Origin: Microvelia longipes
Taxonomy: Eukaryota > Arthropoda > Insecta > Hemiptera > Veliidae
Length of the DNA stretch: 64,000 nt
NCBI GenBank assembly: GCA_018340805.1
Contig: JACMZG010001914.1
Span: 23,050,943 to 23,114,942 of the forward strand
Direction: 5' to 3'
The notes under the pieces are model-generated. The model was not told the origin of the DNA and did no database searches. It worked only from the letters and a program-made list of their open reading frames with translations. The stretch's first letter is position 1, and each line of letters starts with the position of its first letter. Position numbers and translations under genes: made by a program. Below, piece after piece: positions 1-10,671 of this stretch.

Positions 1-56
1 TACGTTTCACTACTCGCAGAACCCAAAGATCAGAAATGGTTTTCTGCCAATTTGCT
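1..56 (+). other. possible coding remnant at left edge
   Basis: The first bases stay open in one frame (reading ...EPKDQKWFSANLLPLY) and run up to an AG/GTTAAA that could be a splice donor. The piece is cut by the window edge and may be the end of an exon or transposon debris. I do not recognise it. Confidence 0.15.
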
Positions 57-567
57 ACCATTGTACAGGTTAAACTTTGTTTGACGAAACTTACTTGAGA
101 AGATAAGTTTTGCGATAACAAGAACTAATAGTATTTTGGGATAAACAAAATGGCACGGCGTACGCCATTTTAAATTGTAATATGATTCTGGCTCTAAGAT
201 TTGTTTACAACAAAAGAAACTGCCCTAATATATATGATAAGCATGTTTGTCCTATCGATTATATGTTTTTATAAAATTATTCTTATCTTTTCAAAATTAG
301 TTCCACTCAGGTTTTTAAGGATCACTTGTATTAGCCTCTAGTTTATGATGATTGTAAAACGTTTAGCGCATTTCCTTAAAAATACCATCTCAAGAAAATT
401 GACTAAGTATTCTTTTTGTTCAATGTGTAAAGTATGAGGCTAAGACTTGAGCAAGAAATGGATTGCTGAGACAAGAAACAAGCATTCATAAAAATATCTG
501 TCGGCTTCCGGTCCAGTTGACCAATTAGGCTGCCAAGTGAGATCCCAGGTATTTTTAATGCTTCTTT
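57..567. other. AT-rich non-coding sequence
   Basis: No open frame with codon-like character, RNA gene or clear repeat structure is visible. Confidence 0.5.
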
Positions 568-872
568 GAACGTAGTCTACTATAATACTTTTGAACGTAG
601 TCTACCGTAATTCTTTTCGAACGTACTCTAGCGCAATTCTTTTCGAACGTAGTCTACCGCAATTCTTTTCGAACGTTGTCTACTGTGATACTTTTCGAAC
701 GTAGTCTACTGTAATACTTTTTAATGTAGTCTACTGTAAAACTTCTCGAACGTAGTCTACTGCAATACTTTTCGAACGTAGTTTACTGTGATACTTTTTG
801 AACGTAGTCTACCGCAAACTACGTTCGAAGAGAATTGCGGTACTCTTCGAACGTAGTCGACTGTAATACTTT
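568..872. repeat. tandem array, ~27-bp unit
   Basis: About eleven degenerate copies of a unit containing TTCGAACGTAGTCTACTG are arranged head to tail. Near 820-850 one unit is inverted (AAACTACGTTCGAAGAG), giving a small hairpin inside the array. Confidence 0.85.
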
Positions 873-1712
873 TTGAAGTAATGAATAACTTTAAGCTATA
901 GTACCCTGGACTATGATTTCCTTTATTAATCGTTATACGATCAAAGAGATATTAAGCATTTATTTATTCAAGTAAGAAAAATAACAACTTATGTCCAAAC
1001 TTAATTCAATGCTAACTTACAACATGTAAAACCGGACTTTCCGTTTAAAATTTATAACGGTTTAAACTCGAAAGTCTACATTTTTTACGGACAGTAATGG
1101 TTTCCTTTATTCCACATCTTTGTTAACCTAATGTACAGACTGATCGTAGATAGACCCCATATACAAAGAGATCAATCTATTGTATGGTATCTAATGATAA
1201 TGCCATCACGTATGATTCTATTCTAGACAACTTTCAAAGTATTGGTAGAATTCCGTTTAGAAGCTCTAGTTTGTTTATTCGAAGTTCAGTAATCATGTAT
1301 AAACTACGGAATCTAATACTGGAAAAGAATTTACGACATATTCTATTGATACAAATTTAAAATGTTTAAGGAAAATTTACCAGAAGCTGCCGCAGCAAGG
1401 AGAAGAACCAGTAGATTCCTCATGATGAAGGTCACTAGACGATAAAACAGAAATCAAAACAATTCTGTTTATATACTACACTTAGCTCATCTGTAAACAT
1501 CTCATTAATATCTCATTTTAACGATATTTTGAAAGGGAAATATATAGGTCATCAAAATCTTCCTACAGAAGAAAGCTATTATTAATGTATACTTTGGGTA
1601 ATTATTACTGCATAGTTTTTATTTGTCTATATCCATCTATCTCTATAACTTTTAAGAGTTAAGAGATTTTTACACTTTTATTGGCATATATAATATTTGA
1701 CACATTATAATT
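873..1712. other. AT-rich non-coding sequence
   Basis: I see no gene, repeat array or RNA structure in this stretch. Confidence 0.5.
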
Positions 1713-1915
1713 TGCGAAAGACACCTAGGAAATGTAACAAGCAAAAAGCAATGCCGACAGAGCCTGAACTCTGTCGCCGCCATAATGAGTTGGACGTAAC
1801 GAAACAGAGTGGGACATAACATTATGTCGAGCCATCAATGATGACGATTGTCAAATGATGGAACAGTTTCCAGACGTAGCATTGCTTTTGCTTGTTACAT
1901 TTCCTATTGTGTCAA
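1713..1915. mobile_element. foldback MITE, internally deleted copy
   Basis: The ends are inverted: AGGAAATGTAACAAGCAAAA on the left and its complement (TTTTGCTTGTTACATTTCC) on the right. The interior CGACATAATG..., GAGCCATxAATGATGACG and ATGATGGAACAGTT blocks match the right half of the element at 13878-14135. Here most of the left arm is missing, so this is a deleted member of the same family. Confidence 0.7.
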
Positions 1916-2261
1916 CTATTAACATATTTAATATTTGATATATTCATAACACAAGGGTCAAAAGGGCCTAATACTCTAAGGTAGGGCCTAAAAAGCTACT
2001 AGAGACAAATTGTTTTAAAGTACTTAAAAATATTCTCAATTTTTTTATTGAGAATAAAAAAGGCCCCTATTGTTTATACTTGGGCCTTTAAAGGTCCTAA
2101 ACGGAAGACTAGAACCTCAAATGCCTCTTAACATTACAGACATGGTAGATATACCATAGCTTGTAAATATATAATATTTGTTAAACAACTAAAGATTTAG
2201 GGGCAGTTATTACTATAGCTCTGAATCCTCCAGACTATTACACCGCAGTACCTTGAATGTA
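1916..2261. other. AT-rich non-coding sequence
   Basis: Nothing recognisable. Confidence 0.45.
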
Positions 2262-2830
2262 CTCAAAAAGTAACTTACTAGTTAGTAGTAAATAGTAGAA
2301 CTAGTTAGTAGTACATAGTAGGACTAGTTAGTAGTACATAGGTAGGACTAGTAGTAGGACTAGTAAGTATAACGTAGTAGGACTAGTAAGTAAAACGCAG
2401 TTGGACTAGTAAGTAAAACGTAGTAGGACTAGTTAGTAGTACATAGTAGGACTAGTAAGTATAACGTAGTAGGACTAGTAAGTAGTACATAGTAGGACTA
2501 GTAAGTATAACGTAGTAGGACTAGTTAGTAAAACGCAGTAGGACTAGTAAGTAAAACGTAGTAGGACTAGTAAGTAAAACGCAGTAGGACTAGTAAGCAA
2601 AACGTAGTAGGACTAGTAAGTAAAACATAGAAGGACTAGTAATTACAACGTAGTAGGACTAGTAAGTAAAACGCAGTAAGACTAGTAAGTAAAAGTAGTA
2701 GGACTAGTAGTAAACGTAGTAGGACTATAAGAAACGCAGTAGGACTAGTTAGTAGTACATAGTAGGATAGTTAGTAGTTTATAGTAAGACTAATTTGTAG
2801 TACATAATAGAACCAGTTGGTAGTACATAG
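2262..2830. repeat. tandem array, ~20-22-bp unit
   Basis: More than twenty copies of a unit like GTAGGACTAGTAAGTAAAAC, each with the palindrome ACTAGT. Two sub-variants (TTAGTAGTACATA and TAAGTATAACGTA) alternate in blocks, which indicates several rounds of higher-order duplication. The right end degenerates gradually before the microsatellite. Confidence 0.9.
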
Positions 2831-2861
2831 TATTTCTATTTAGTAGAATATAGAATTTTAT

Positions 2862-3005
<144 letters not shown>

Positions 3006-3590
3006 TGTTAATTAAACTTGGTTCAAAACCAACCTTAGTTCGAGAAAACGAACCCTATTTGAAATTTTATCACATGGTATTTATCACGTCAATAACCTGA
3101 TTTGTTGAGTCAGCAACATTTTTTAAAACACGATAAACTTTTTGCCGGAAAAATTTTGTATTTAAGTTAACTTAAGGCGCTACTTATTCGAATAATATCG
3201 GAAGTAGATAAGACTACTCTAAGTTAACCAAAATGTCAAGAAAACAAAAAAAACTAAAAGTAGTTCAGCGAAAAAAAAAATTAAATGCAGCGTTTAGTAT
3301 ATCTCGACTAACAATCTAATAAAACTAGTTTTTATGCAACCGAACAAACCCTAAATAACCAGGTAAAATTACCAGAAAAACTTCTTGTGTTTTCAAAACA
3401 AATTTATTACTTTGTCATTACGTTTTTAGAATTTAGGACGTAATGTAGTAGAGCTATAGTGATTACCTTAGGGTGCCCACCCTAGTGGTTAGGTTTGAGT
3501 CCAGACGGAAGTGATTAACTTTTAAGGAGATTTATTTAAATTTATGTTCGGTTTAGAAAAATTATGTTACGGTTTAAGAGCCGTGCGATT
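3006..3590. other. non-coding, repeat fragments
   Basis: Contains GTTGAGTCAGCAACATTTT and neighbouring text resembling the interior of the hAT element near 26880-26960. A B-box-like GGTTTGAGTCC at about 3492 hints at a tRNA-derived SINE remnant. No gene. Confidence 0.35.
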
Positions 3591-3935
3591 TTTTTTTTTG
3601 AAATGCGCGCTTTCTTTTGCATTAATCCAATTTTTCCAAGTTTTAAGTATTTGTTTAATAAATTGAGCAACATTTTTCAAGGAAACTCACCATAAACCGA
3701 GCTTTAAGTAAGTGTAAAGAATACTGCGCCGTATAGTGAGGTTAGACACTATACAGCACAGCATTACTTGCTAGGATGATAATATAGGATAAATATGCAC
3801 ATTTTCTTTCAAGAATTAGAAAAAATTAAATAACAAATTGTGATGCTACTGCTGTTAACTAAGCAAATACCGAAAATTTTAGGAAAAATTGGATTAATGC
3901 AAAAGAAAGAATGTATTTCAAAGGAAAATTAGCCC
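3591..3935. repeat. inverted repeat (foldback)
   Basis: The left arm TCTTTTGCATTAATCCAATT (from about 3613) recurs inverted at about 3885-3910 (AATTGGATTAATGCAAAAGA). The outer parts (TGAAATGCGCGC and GTATTTCAAAG) also pair. It is a degenerate palindromic element related to those at 14197-14640 and 26090-26430, which share the TTTCAAAGGAAAxxxGCxC end. Confidence 0.65.
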
Positions 3936-4605
3936 GGCTTGTGGACCTACTTGTTATAATTTTTATTTTGTTACAATTAAATTAAAAAGTTCTGTTTGAG
4001 CCCTGGTTGTTGTTGTTGAGAGAAGGTCTGTTTGAACCCTGCCTGTTGTTGTTGAGAGAAGTTCTGTTTGACCTTCTCATCTCAACAATGAATAATCTAA
4101 AGTTTTTACATATTCTAGATGATGTTTAAGTTCTGAAGTATACACCAAAAGCTCAAATATGAACACGTTAATTCTTTAAATCCATACAACTTGTGCTATC
4201 TAGTGGTCAAAAGTAAAAAGAACTTTGAGTAAAGTTATCCTTGAGAAAACTCCCAAGACGAGTATAAGTGTTTCCCAGTACATCCATAGCTCAGTATCTT
4301 ATAGTTCGCATCATGTATACTATATCAGGACGATGTTTGTCTTCCTTATTCGTATTTATACTTGTTGTTCATAACAAATATGGTAATTAACTTTTTTAAT
4401 TACTTGAATCTCTATTTCGTCCAATAGTTCTAGGCTCTTACAATATATGTCTATAAATATAAAATGTCGGTTTTTAATAATTTTCAAAAACAATGGGCAA
4501 AAATGTTATGTGTTTTAAGCCCAATCATCTTGTATTAGTCTCATTATGTCTATTTAGAAAGATATTAAAAGCCTAGAACAACTATAAGTTATAGTTCAAA
4601 TACCA

Positions 4606-4608
<3 letters not shown>
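3936..4608. other. AT-rich non-coding sequence
   Basis: A short direct duplication around 3985-4075 (TCTGTTTGA...CCTG.TTGTTGTTGAGAGAAG) is the only structure. No gene seen. Confidence 0.45.
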
Positions 4609-4670
<62 letters not shown>

Positions 4671-4680
4671 TATATATATA

Positions 4681-4732
<52 letters not shown>

Positions 4733-4755
4733 TATATATATATAATATATATATT
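4609..4755. repeat. (AT)n microsatellite
   Basis: Long run of AT dinucleotides with occasional AA or TT interruptions. Confidence 0.95.
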
Positions 4756-6304
4756 TTTCATAAATATTATAAAAACGTTTAAGTCATGTCCTAGAATTAT
4801 ATCATAAAAAAATGAATTGAATGATGTATGAGCATTTTCTTTTGATTTTTTCTTTACAATTTTTGTGTTTTCACAGCATGTTAAATTTTCATTTGTCTTT
4901 CATTTACAGCATTTCGTGCACTTTTAAAAAGATAGGCCACTCATTTATTTGTAAATATGTAATTGAAGTTTATAAATGCTATTATTTATTAATTTATAAC
5001 ATCAGGGAAGCTATTAATCAACTAACGGAGCATAATAATCTGCCTTTCTACTAAACTATTCAATGCAAAGAGCCTTTTACTCAGCATCAGCATAAGGGCT
5101 AACATATGCACTAACATTTAATACAAAAACGGTCACATTAGACTGATCATTTCTTAAAACATTCACCATATGCTAAATAGAAGTGTTTTTTACCCATTTT
5201 TTTCTTAATTAACTGAACAGTTTATACTTAAATGCTGAATTATCTCTCGAATATAAAAACTGTGGAATCGCAGTCAGTTATTACGTTTCAGATAAACATC
5301 TAATATAAAAAGCAAATGTTTTCAATTCGCAGCTTTCAAATAGCTCAATACTGTTTATTGTTTTTCAATAATCTACTGGAAATATATACTCGGCACTGCG
5401 GAGTATATAAAAGCATATAAATAAAAGATGGCATAAGTATAGAATTCATCTTTTAAGTTGATGAAGAATCACTGATAACAGATGAGGGGAATGTTAGTTG
5501 TGTATATTCATGCTATTCATATCTCTGTCTCAATGAACTGAACATATCCCTGACTTGATGTGCATATCCTCTCACTCCTACATCCATCTCTCCCCTGACT
5601 GCGATGTTCATATCACTAACCATCTCGATAGTAACAAGATATTGTTTTGACAAGATAGTGATAAGAAGCTTTTGGTGGATCTCTAACTTATATTTGGATA
5701 AGATCTACATTATATAATTAGGTTTATTATTATGTATAATTGCAATTATGTGTTAGATCCATTATGGTCCGAGGTCCTTTCCGATTTTTTTCCTTGACTA
5801 GCAGTATTTTTGAAGCCCATTTTCCCTTTATGAGCATAAATTTAATTCCTGGGCCATTTGGAGTAAGCCTATAAACGCTTTGACATTGATGATGCCATAC
5901 ACAACTGACAATATAATCAACAAACTTGACACTATTCTTCACACTTCGTCCAAAATCATAATTTATTAATTTATGATTTATTAATTAGATTTTTTTAGTA
6001 TAGTGCATTATTATGCACTGTACAAAAAATCTATGTATTACAATTCAATATATCTTATCTATCATGACGCTTTCGGTAATTTTTAACTATTTTCCATCCA
6101 GTGATTAAGAAAACATCTTTTCAAATGTAGTTTTAGTTTTTAGCATTTATTCGCGACGGGTATAATTATAATTATTGGTTTAAATTTTTTTTTGGCATTT
6201 GTCTTTTAAGACCATACAGCCATGGAATACTTATTTTATACTTTTATGACTTAAATAATTGGTTCACATTAAAATTACATATAAATGCAACATCGAAACA
6301 TAAA
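4756..6304. other. non-coding; possible TATA box at 5404
   Basis: No exon with convincing coding character. GGAGTATATAAAAGC at 5400-5414 is a good TATA-box match about 30 bases ahead of a possible start region. It could be the promoter of the downstream glycine-rich gene, but no first exon follows that joins in frame. Confidence 0.25.
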
Positions 6305-6427
6305 GATTTAGGTCTTCCGGTGGTGACCGCGTCAATGTAGATGAAGAATCCCATCTACATTCGTTCCCATCTACATTTGTGGATTCTTCATCTACATTGA
6401 CGCGGTCACCACCGGAAGACCTAAATC
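6305..6427. repeat. palindrome, ~46-bp arms
   Basis: The left arm (ATTTAGGTCTTCCGGTGGTG... to GATGAAGAATCC) is repeated almost perfectly in inverse at 6381-6427, around a ~30-bp loop holding two copies of CATCTACATT. A related, more diverged element lies at 30570-30830, and both are flanked by CGCGAAAGCCTACGCAGTTT in one orientation or the other. They are probably one foldback family. Confidence 0.85.
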
Positions 6428-7149
6428 TTCATGACAATAACCGCGAAAGCCTACGCAGTTTATTATCGAAACATAAACTGAAAAAGACAAAATGATTATA
6501 TCAAATACGCAAGAAAATATGCAGTTACGCGTATAGATTTTGCTTTCAGTCCATCCGGTAGATTATCCGTTAGATCGATTCAACTGATTAGACCAAAAAA
6601 GGTTGCCTTGTCAGATCGATACGATTTCCTTTAATTACTTTCTTATTTTTCCTTCCCCATTTCCCGCAGGTGAATGAGGAAATTATTATGTCTGCACTAA
6701 AAACCTAAATACGGGATTTAACCAGAATTTACCCGTTTCACGTGTTTCTAAGACCTCTTGAGTAAGTTTCACCAAGTTGTCTGTCTATATATGTGTGAAT
6801 GCGTCTGATATCTTCGTAGCTCCTAGTGTTTTCATGCTAGAGAGTTAAAATTTGGAACGAAAATCAATATTTAGTTATTATAAAATAATTTATTGACTCA
6901 TTAACAATTAATAACTCAATAAAAATTATTTGATCAATGCGCAATATAGCACTTTATCCGAAAAGACAAAATGATTATACCAAGTAATGATAAGGAATAA
7001 ATAGTGTGTGATTAGACTGCATCTAACTAGATGATAACATCAAGCGGATAATTTTGTTCAGGGTAAAAAATAAGTGTACCCCTAATTTGAACTATATTAA
7101 AATATAGTTTATAATTATTCAATTATTTTGAAAAATTCGTAATCGTTAA
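6428..7149. other. non-coding; fragments of dispersed repeat
   Basis: The part from about 6640 to 6900 matches the left half of the dispersed repeat described at 7850-8625 (GTCTGTCTATATATGTG, TTCATGCTAGAGAGTTAAAA). No gene. Confidence 0.5.
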
Positions 7150-7470
7150 TAAAGAGGTACATAATAGAGGGGGGATGGCCTATCTCAATACATTGAGATG
7201 CCTGAAACATCTTTTTTGGGGCTCTCAGGGGCTCAATGTAACCTCATTGAAACCTCCTTCAAGAGTGAGTTAAGGTTATAATAAGACAATTGATTTTGGC
7301 TTTCCGCACATTGTTTGTGTTTTGATTTGTATTTTTAACATTCTCCTATATAAGTTATTGTAATTTTGTACTGATTATTTGATTATATATATAATCAAAG
7401 GTGGTCAGGTTACTTTTTCGATGTATCAAAATTCAACCTATAGGGCCCCTCTAGTAATAATATCTCGATG
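7150..7470 (-). mobile_element. hAT-type MITE, ~320 bp (copy A)
   Basis: Flanked by an exact 8-bp direct duplication ATCGTTAA (7142-7149 and 7471-7478). Degenerate terminal inverted repeats end in GGGGGG and CCCCTCTAGTAATAATATCT. The interior (GCTCTCAGGGGCTC, AACCTCATTGAAACCTCC, GGTCAGGTTACTTTTTCGAT) is shared with copies at 36445, 56498 and 57769. It encodes no protein; 8-bp duplications are typical of the hAT superfamily. Confidence 0.85.
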
Positions 7471-7849
7471 ATCGTTAACACCACTTCATCAAGACGGTTT
7501 TTAATTCTCCTATCCGTTTTGTATGAGCAACTTAATTGACGTAAGATCCCTGAGGGGCCCGCTTATTTTTCTAAAAAAAAAACCTCAATAACTTGCATGG
7601 TACATCTCAAACTTCACCCGTATGTACATAAGCCGTACATAAGGCTCCTTCAGGCGAAAATATATTTTAAAACATTATTTTTCACTTCGTTTTATTAATA
7701 GTTTTACAAAAATAATTACTGTAATCAGCAATATTCATTCTACATTTTAAAATCAAGAAACTTTAAATATATGATGGATTGCATCTTTAAATTTTAATCA
7801 TTTTAAAAACTTTAAATACATATCTTAAAACATTTTACTTTTCCTTATT

Positions 7850-8625
7850 TAAACCGTAGGTATTTAGGAAAAGTATTGTGTTTGCAAAAAAATTCGCAAC
7901 CGGGGTGAAACCGGAATTATCCGTTTTAGGAGTTTAAAAGGCGTCCTAAGTGGTTTTCACAAGTTGTCTGTCTGTATGTGGGTGTCTGTTATCATCGTAG
8001 CTCCTTGTTTATTCATGTTAGAGAGTTAAAACTTTGTTCAAAAATCAATCTATTGTTGTAGTTGTGCTATTCGAAAAATAATTTTTTATGACGTCATTAA
8101 CCCCTAATAATATTTTTGTCACTCAAACCGTGACAAAAATTTTGAAAAAACATAAAACGTGAAAAAATGATGCGATCGGATTGAGATTTGGCATGCATGT
8201 GGCTATGAATGCCACATTCATAGCCATAGATAGATTCATAGATTCGTGTATGTTTTTTAAAAAATTGTATAAATCAGAAATGATTCAATTGAGTTTAAAT
8301 TTGGTACAAGTATATACCTTTACTTAATAAATAAGTACACTAAGTTTCATTTAATATGACAAGTATATCCATGATTTTTGTTGGATCATAAAATTAAGCA
8401 TCATTGAGCGTGGTTCTGTAAATTAAGCATCTTTGAGCGTGGTTCTGGATCGCTGAGAATGATACGGATGCATATACTATCTGAGGTCATGTTGCAGTAT
8501 AAATTTGGCGAATCGTATATTCTGAAGACGAGCGAAGCGAGCCTAAAGCAGAGAGGATGAGCGTAGCGAATCCGATGGGATGAGCAAATGTTCTGAGGTA
8601 CCCTGTACCCGATTTTGTATAATTA
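7850..8625 (+). repeat. dispersed ~0.75-kb repeat with 5S-rRNA-like box
   Basis: The family runs from TTGTGTTTG.AA.AAATTC.G.AACCGG, through GTGGTTTTCACAAGTTGTCTG and ATCATCGTAGCTCC, to AGCGAAGCGAG, GATGAGCGTAGCGAATCC and a final GTACCCGATTTTT. At 8391-8450 it carries AAATTAAGCATCATTGAGCG, a segment like the internal control region of 5S rRNA, here duplicated. Further pieces occur at 6640, 8640, 9360 (inverted), 9650, 9940, 10850, 14870, 17800, 33360, 44520, 53695 (inverted) and 63165. No protein is encoded. Confidence 0.7.
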
Positions 8626-8639
8626 CTTACCCTTATTTA

Positions 8640-10590
8640 CCGTAGATAAATGGAAGGAAAGTATTGTGTTTGAATTAAAATTCCGAAACCGGGATCTCAT
8701 TTGAATTATCTATTTCTGAGGATTTTAAGACCTCAGTGGTTCTTACAAAGTTGTCTGACTGTATGTGTATGTATGTGTGTATGTTTGTGTCTCCGTTATC
8801 ATCGTAACTACCAAGTATACTTATGATTGAGAGTTGAAATTCGGTACAAAAATCACTCTTTAGGCCTAGCTGTGCATCCGAAAAATATTTTGTATGGTTT
8901 CATTTATCGGTAATAATGACACAGCAAAAATTCAATTTGAAATTTAGCACAATGAAGGGGGACCAACAAATGTGCCAACTTTCATCTTTTTATCAGCATT
9001 AATTATTTTTTATCTAATGACTTGTATACATTTTTGAAAAAAATATAAAAATCGGATACGAGGTACCTCGGAACATTTCTCATTACATCGGATTCGCTGC
9101 ACTCATCCTCTCTACTTTGGACTCGGTTCGCTCGTCCGTAAAATATAAAAATCGTTATATTTACAAAGCAACACGACTTCGGACTCTCTTTGCTTGTCCT
9201 TAGATAATAAATAAATCTGTTTTATTCTCAGCACCCTCAATGCTGCTTAACTTTTACTATCCAACAAAAACCATGGATATACTTGTATTGAAACGAAGTT
9301 AGTGTACTTTAAGTTAAGGTATACACTTGTACCGGATTTTTTCGCGTTTTATGATGTTTCGACATTTTTACTGAGTCATTATTGCAGGTTAATGAGGAGA
9401 TATTTTCCGGATATCATAACTACACCTATAGATTGATTTTTGTACAAAGTTTCAACTCTCTAACATAAATACACTAGGAGCTACGGTGATAACAGACATA
9501 CTCACACACATAATGACAGACAACTTTGTGAAAACTATTCAGGAGCCCTTAAAACTCCTGAAACGGATAATTTATCGCATAAAGTAAATCTTTTCATGCA
9601 ATAAAAATACACTAAGTTTCGTTTCAATACGGCAAGCATATAAATCTAAGGCTTTTGTTGGATCATAAAAGTTAAGCCTGGATAGGTGATCGCTGGAATT
9701 GAAAATAATTATTTACTCTCTGATAAGTAAGTGAAGTGAGTCCGAAGATGTCTTCCAAGGGAAATTTTGTGATTTTTATATTCTAAGGAGGAGCGAAGCG
9801 AGTCCAAATTTGTGAGGATATAGTGAATCCGATGTAATGAGGAAAATTACAGGTACTCGAGGTACTCCGTGCCCCATTTCTTACAGATTCTAATCTAGTA
9901 ATGCAAATGTGCAATGGTATATATCTCGAAATTTTAACTCGTGTAGTAGAATTTTCTATTTATTGAACTGATATTCCCCCAGCATTATCCGTTTTAGTTG
10001 TTTTTAGGACCAAATGAGTGGTTTTCACAAAATTTTGTACCTTTTTAGACCCTCGCTCTAGGAGTTTTAACTCTACTGAGGCCCTCGCCAATTATAATTA
10101 AACACAAATATATTTGTACAATATGTTTTTAAATAATCAAATTTGTAAAAAATATTTATGTAATTTGTATTTGTATTTATTTGGTGGAAATAAACAATTA
10201 TTTTTTTATTATTTTTTTGTGTGTGTGTCTGTTGCAATCGTAGGTCCCAGAGTATTTATAATTATGTGTTTGTGCTAGAGGGTTGAATATTGGTACGAAA
10301 AATCAAACTTGAGTTCTATTTGCGACAGCAATGACTCTGCAAATATATCAAAAATTTATCAATCTGGATAAATTGATGATTGATTTGAAATTTAACTCGC
10401 ATTTAGTGACAAATAAGACCGACAAATATGCCAAGTTTCATCTCATTATCAGCTAGTTCCATTTTTATCGAATCACATATATACATTTTTCTTAAAAAAA
10501 TTGTTAAAATAATCCAATTGAGTTTAAATTGGGTAAACGTGTATCCTCAACTTTTCAATAGCAATAATATCAATAATTGAAACTATCTTT
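8640..10590. repeat. cluster of dispersed-repeat copies
   Basis: Four or five truncated copies of the 5S-box repeat lie head to tail and head to head (8640-9060 forward, 9060-9370 inverted, 9370-9570 inverted, 9590-9900 forward, 9950-10560 forward). Recurrent marks are GAGCGAAGCGAGTCC, CTCATTACATCGGATTCGC and GTTGGATCATAAAAGTTAAG. No exon is seen before 10600. Confidence 0.65.
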
Positions 10591-10599
10591 ATTTTTCAG

Positions 10600-10671
10600 T
10601 GCAAGGAGGAGAGTACGCAGGAGCCACTAACTTCGCTTCTTCGTCATCTTCATCATCAGCAAATTCAGACG
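10600..10671 (+). CDS. glycine-rich protein, exon A
   Basis: Acceptor TTTTTCAG/TG and donor G/GTACGT. It reads (V)QGGEYAGATNFA followed by a serine run and ANSDG. It enters with one base carried over from the missing signal-peptide exon and leaves in phase 1. Confidence 0.7.

Noticed and set aside
4821..5054. 77-codon frame with signal-peptide-like start
   Set aside because: AT-rich, Phe/Leu/Ser/Tyr-biased as expected for random AT DNA, and no phase-1 donor to join the glycine-rich gene.
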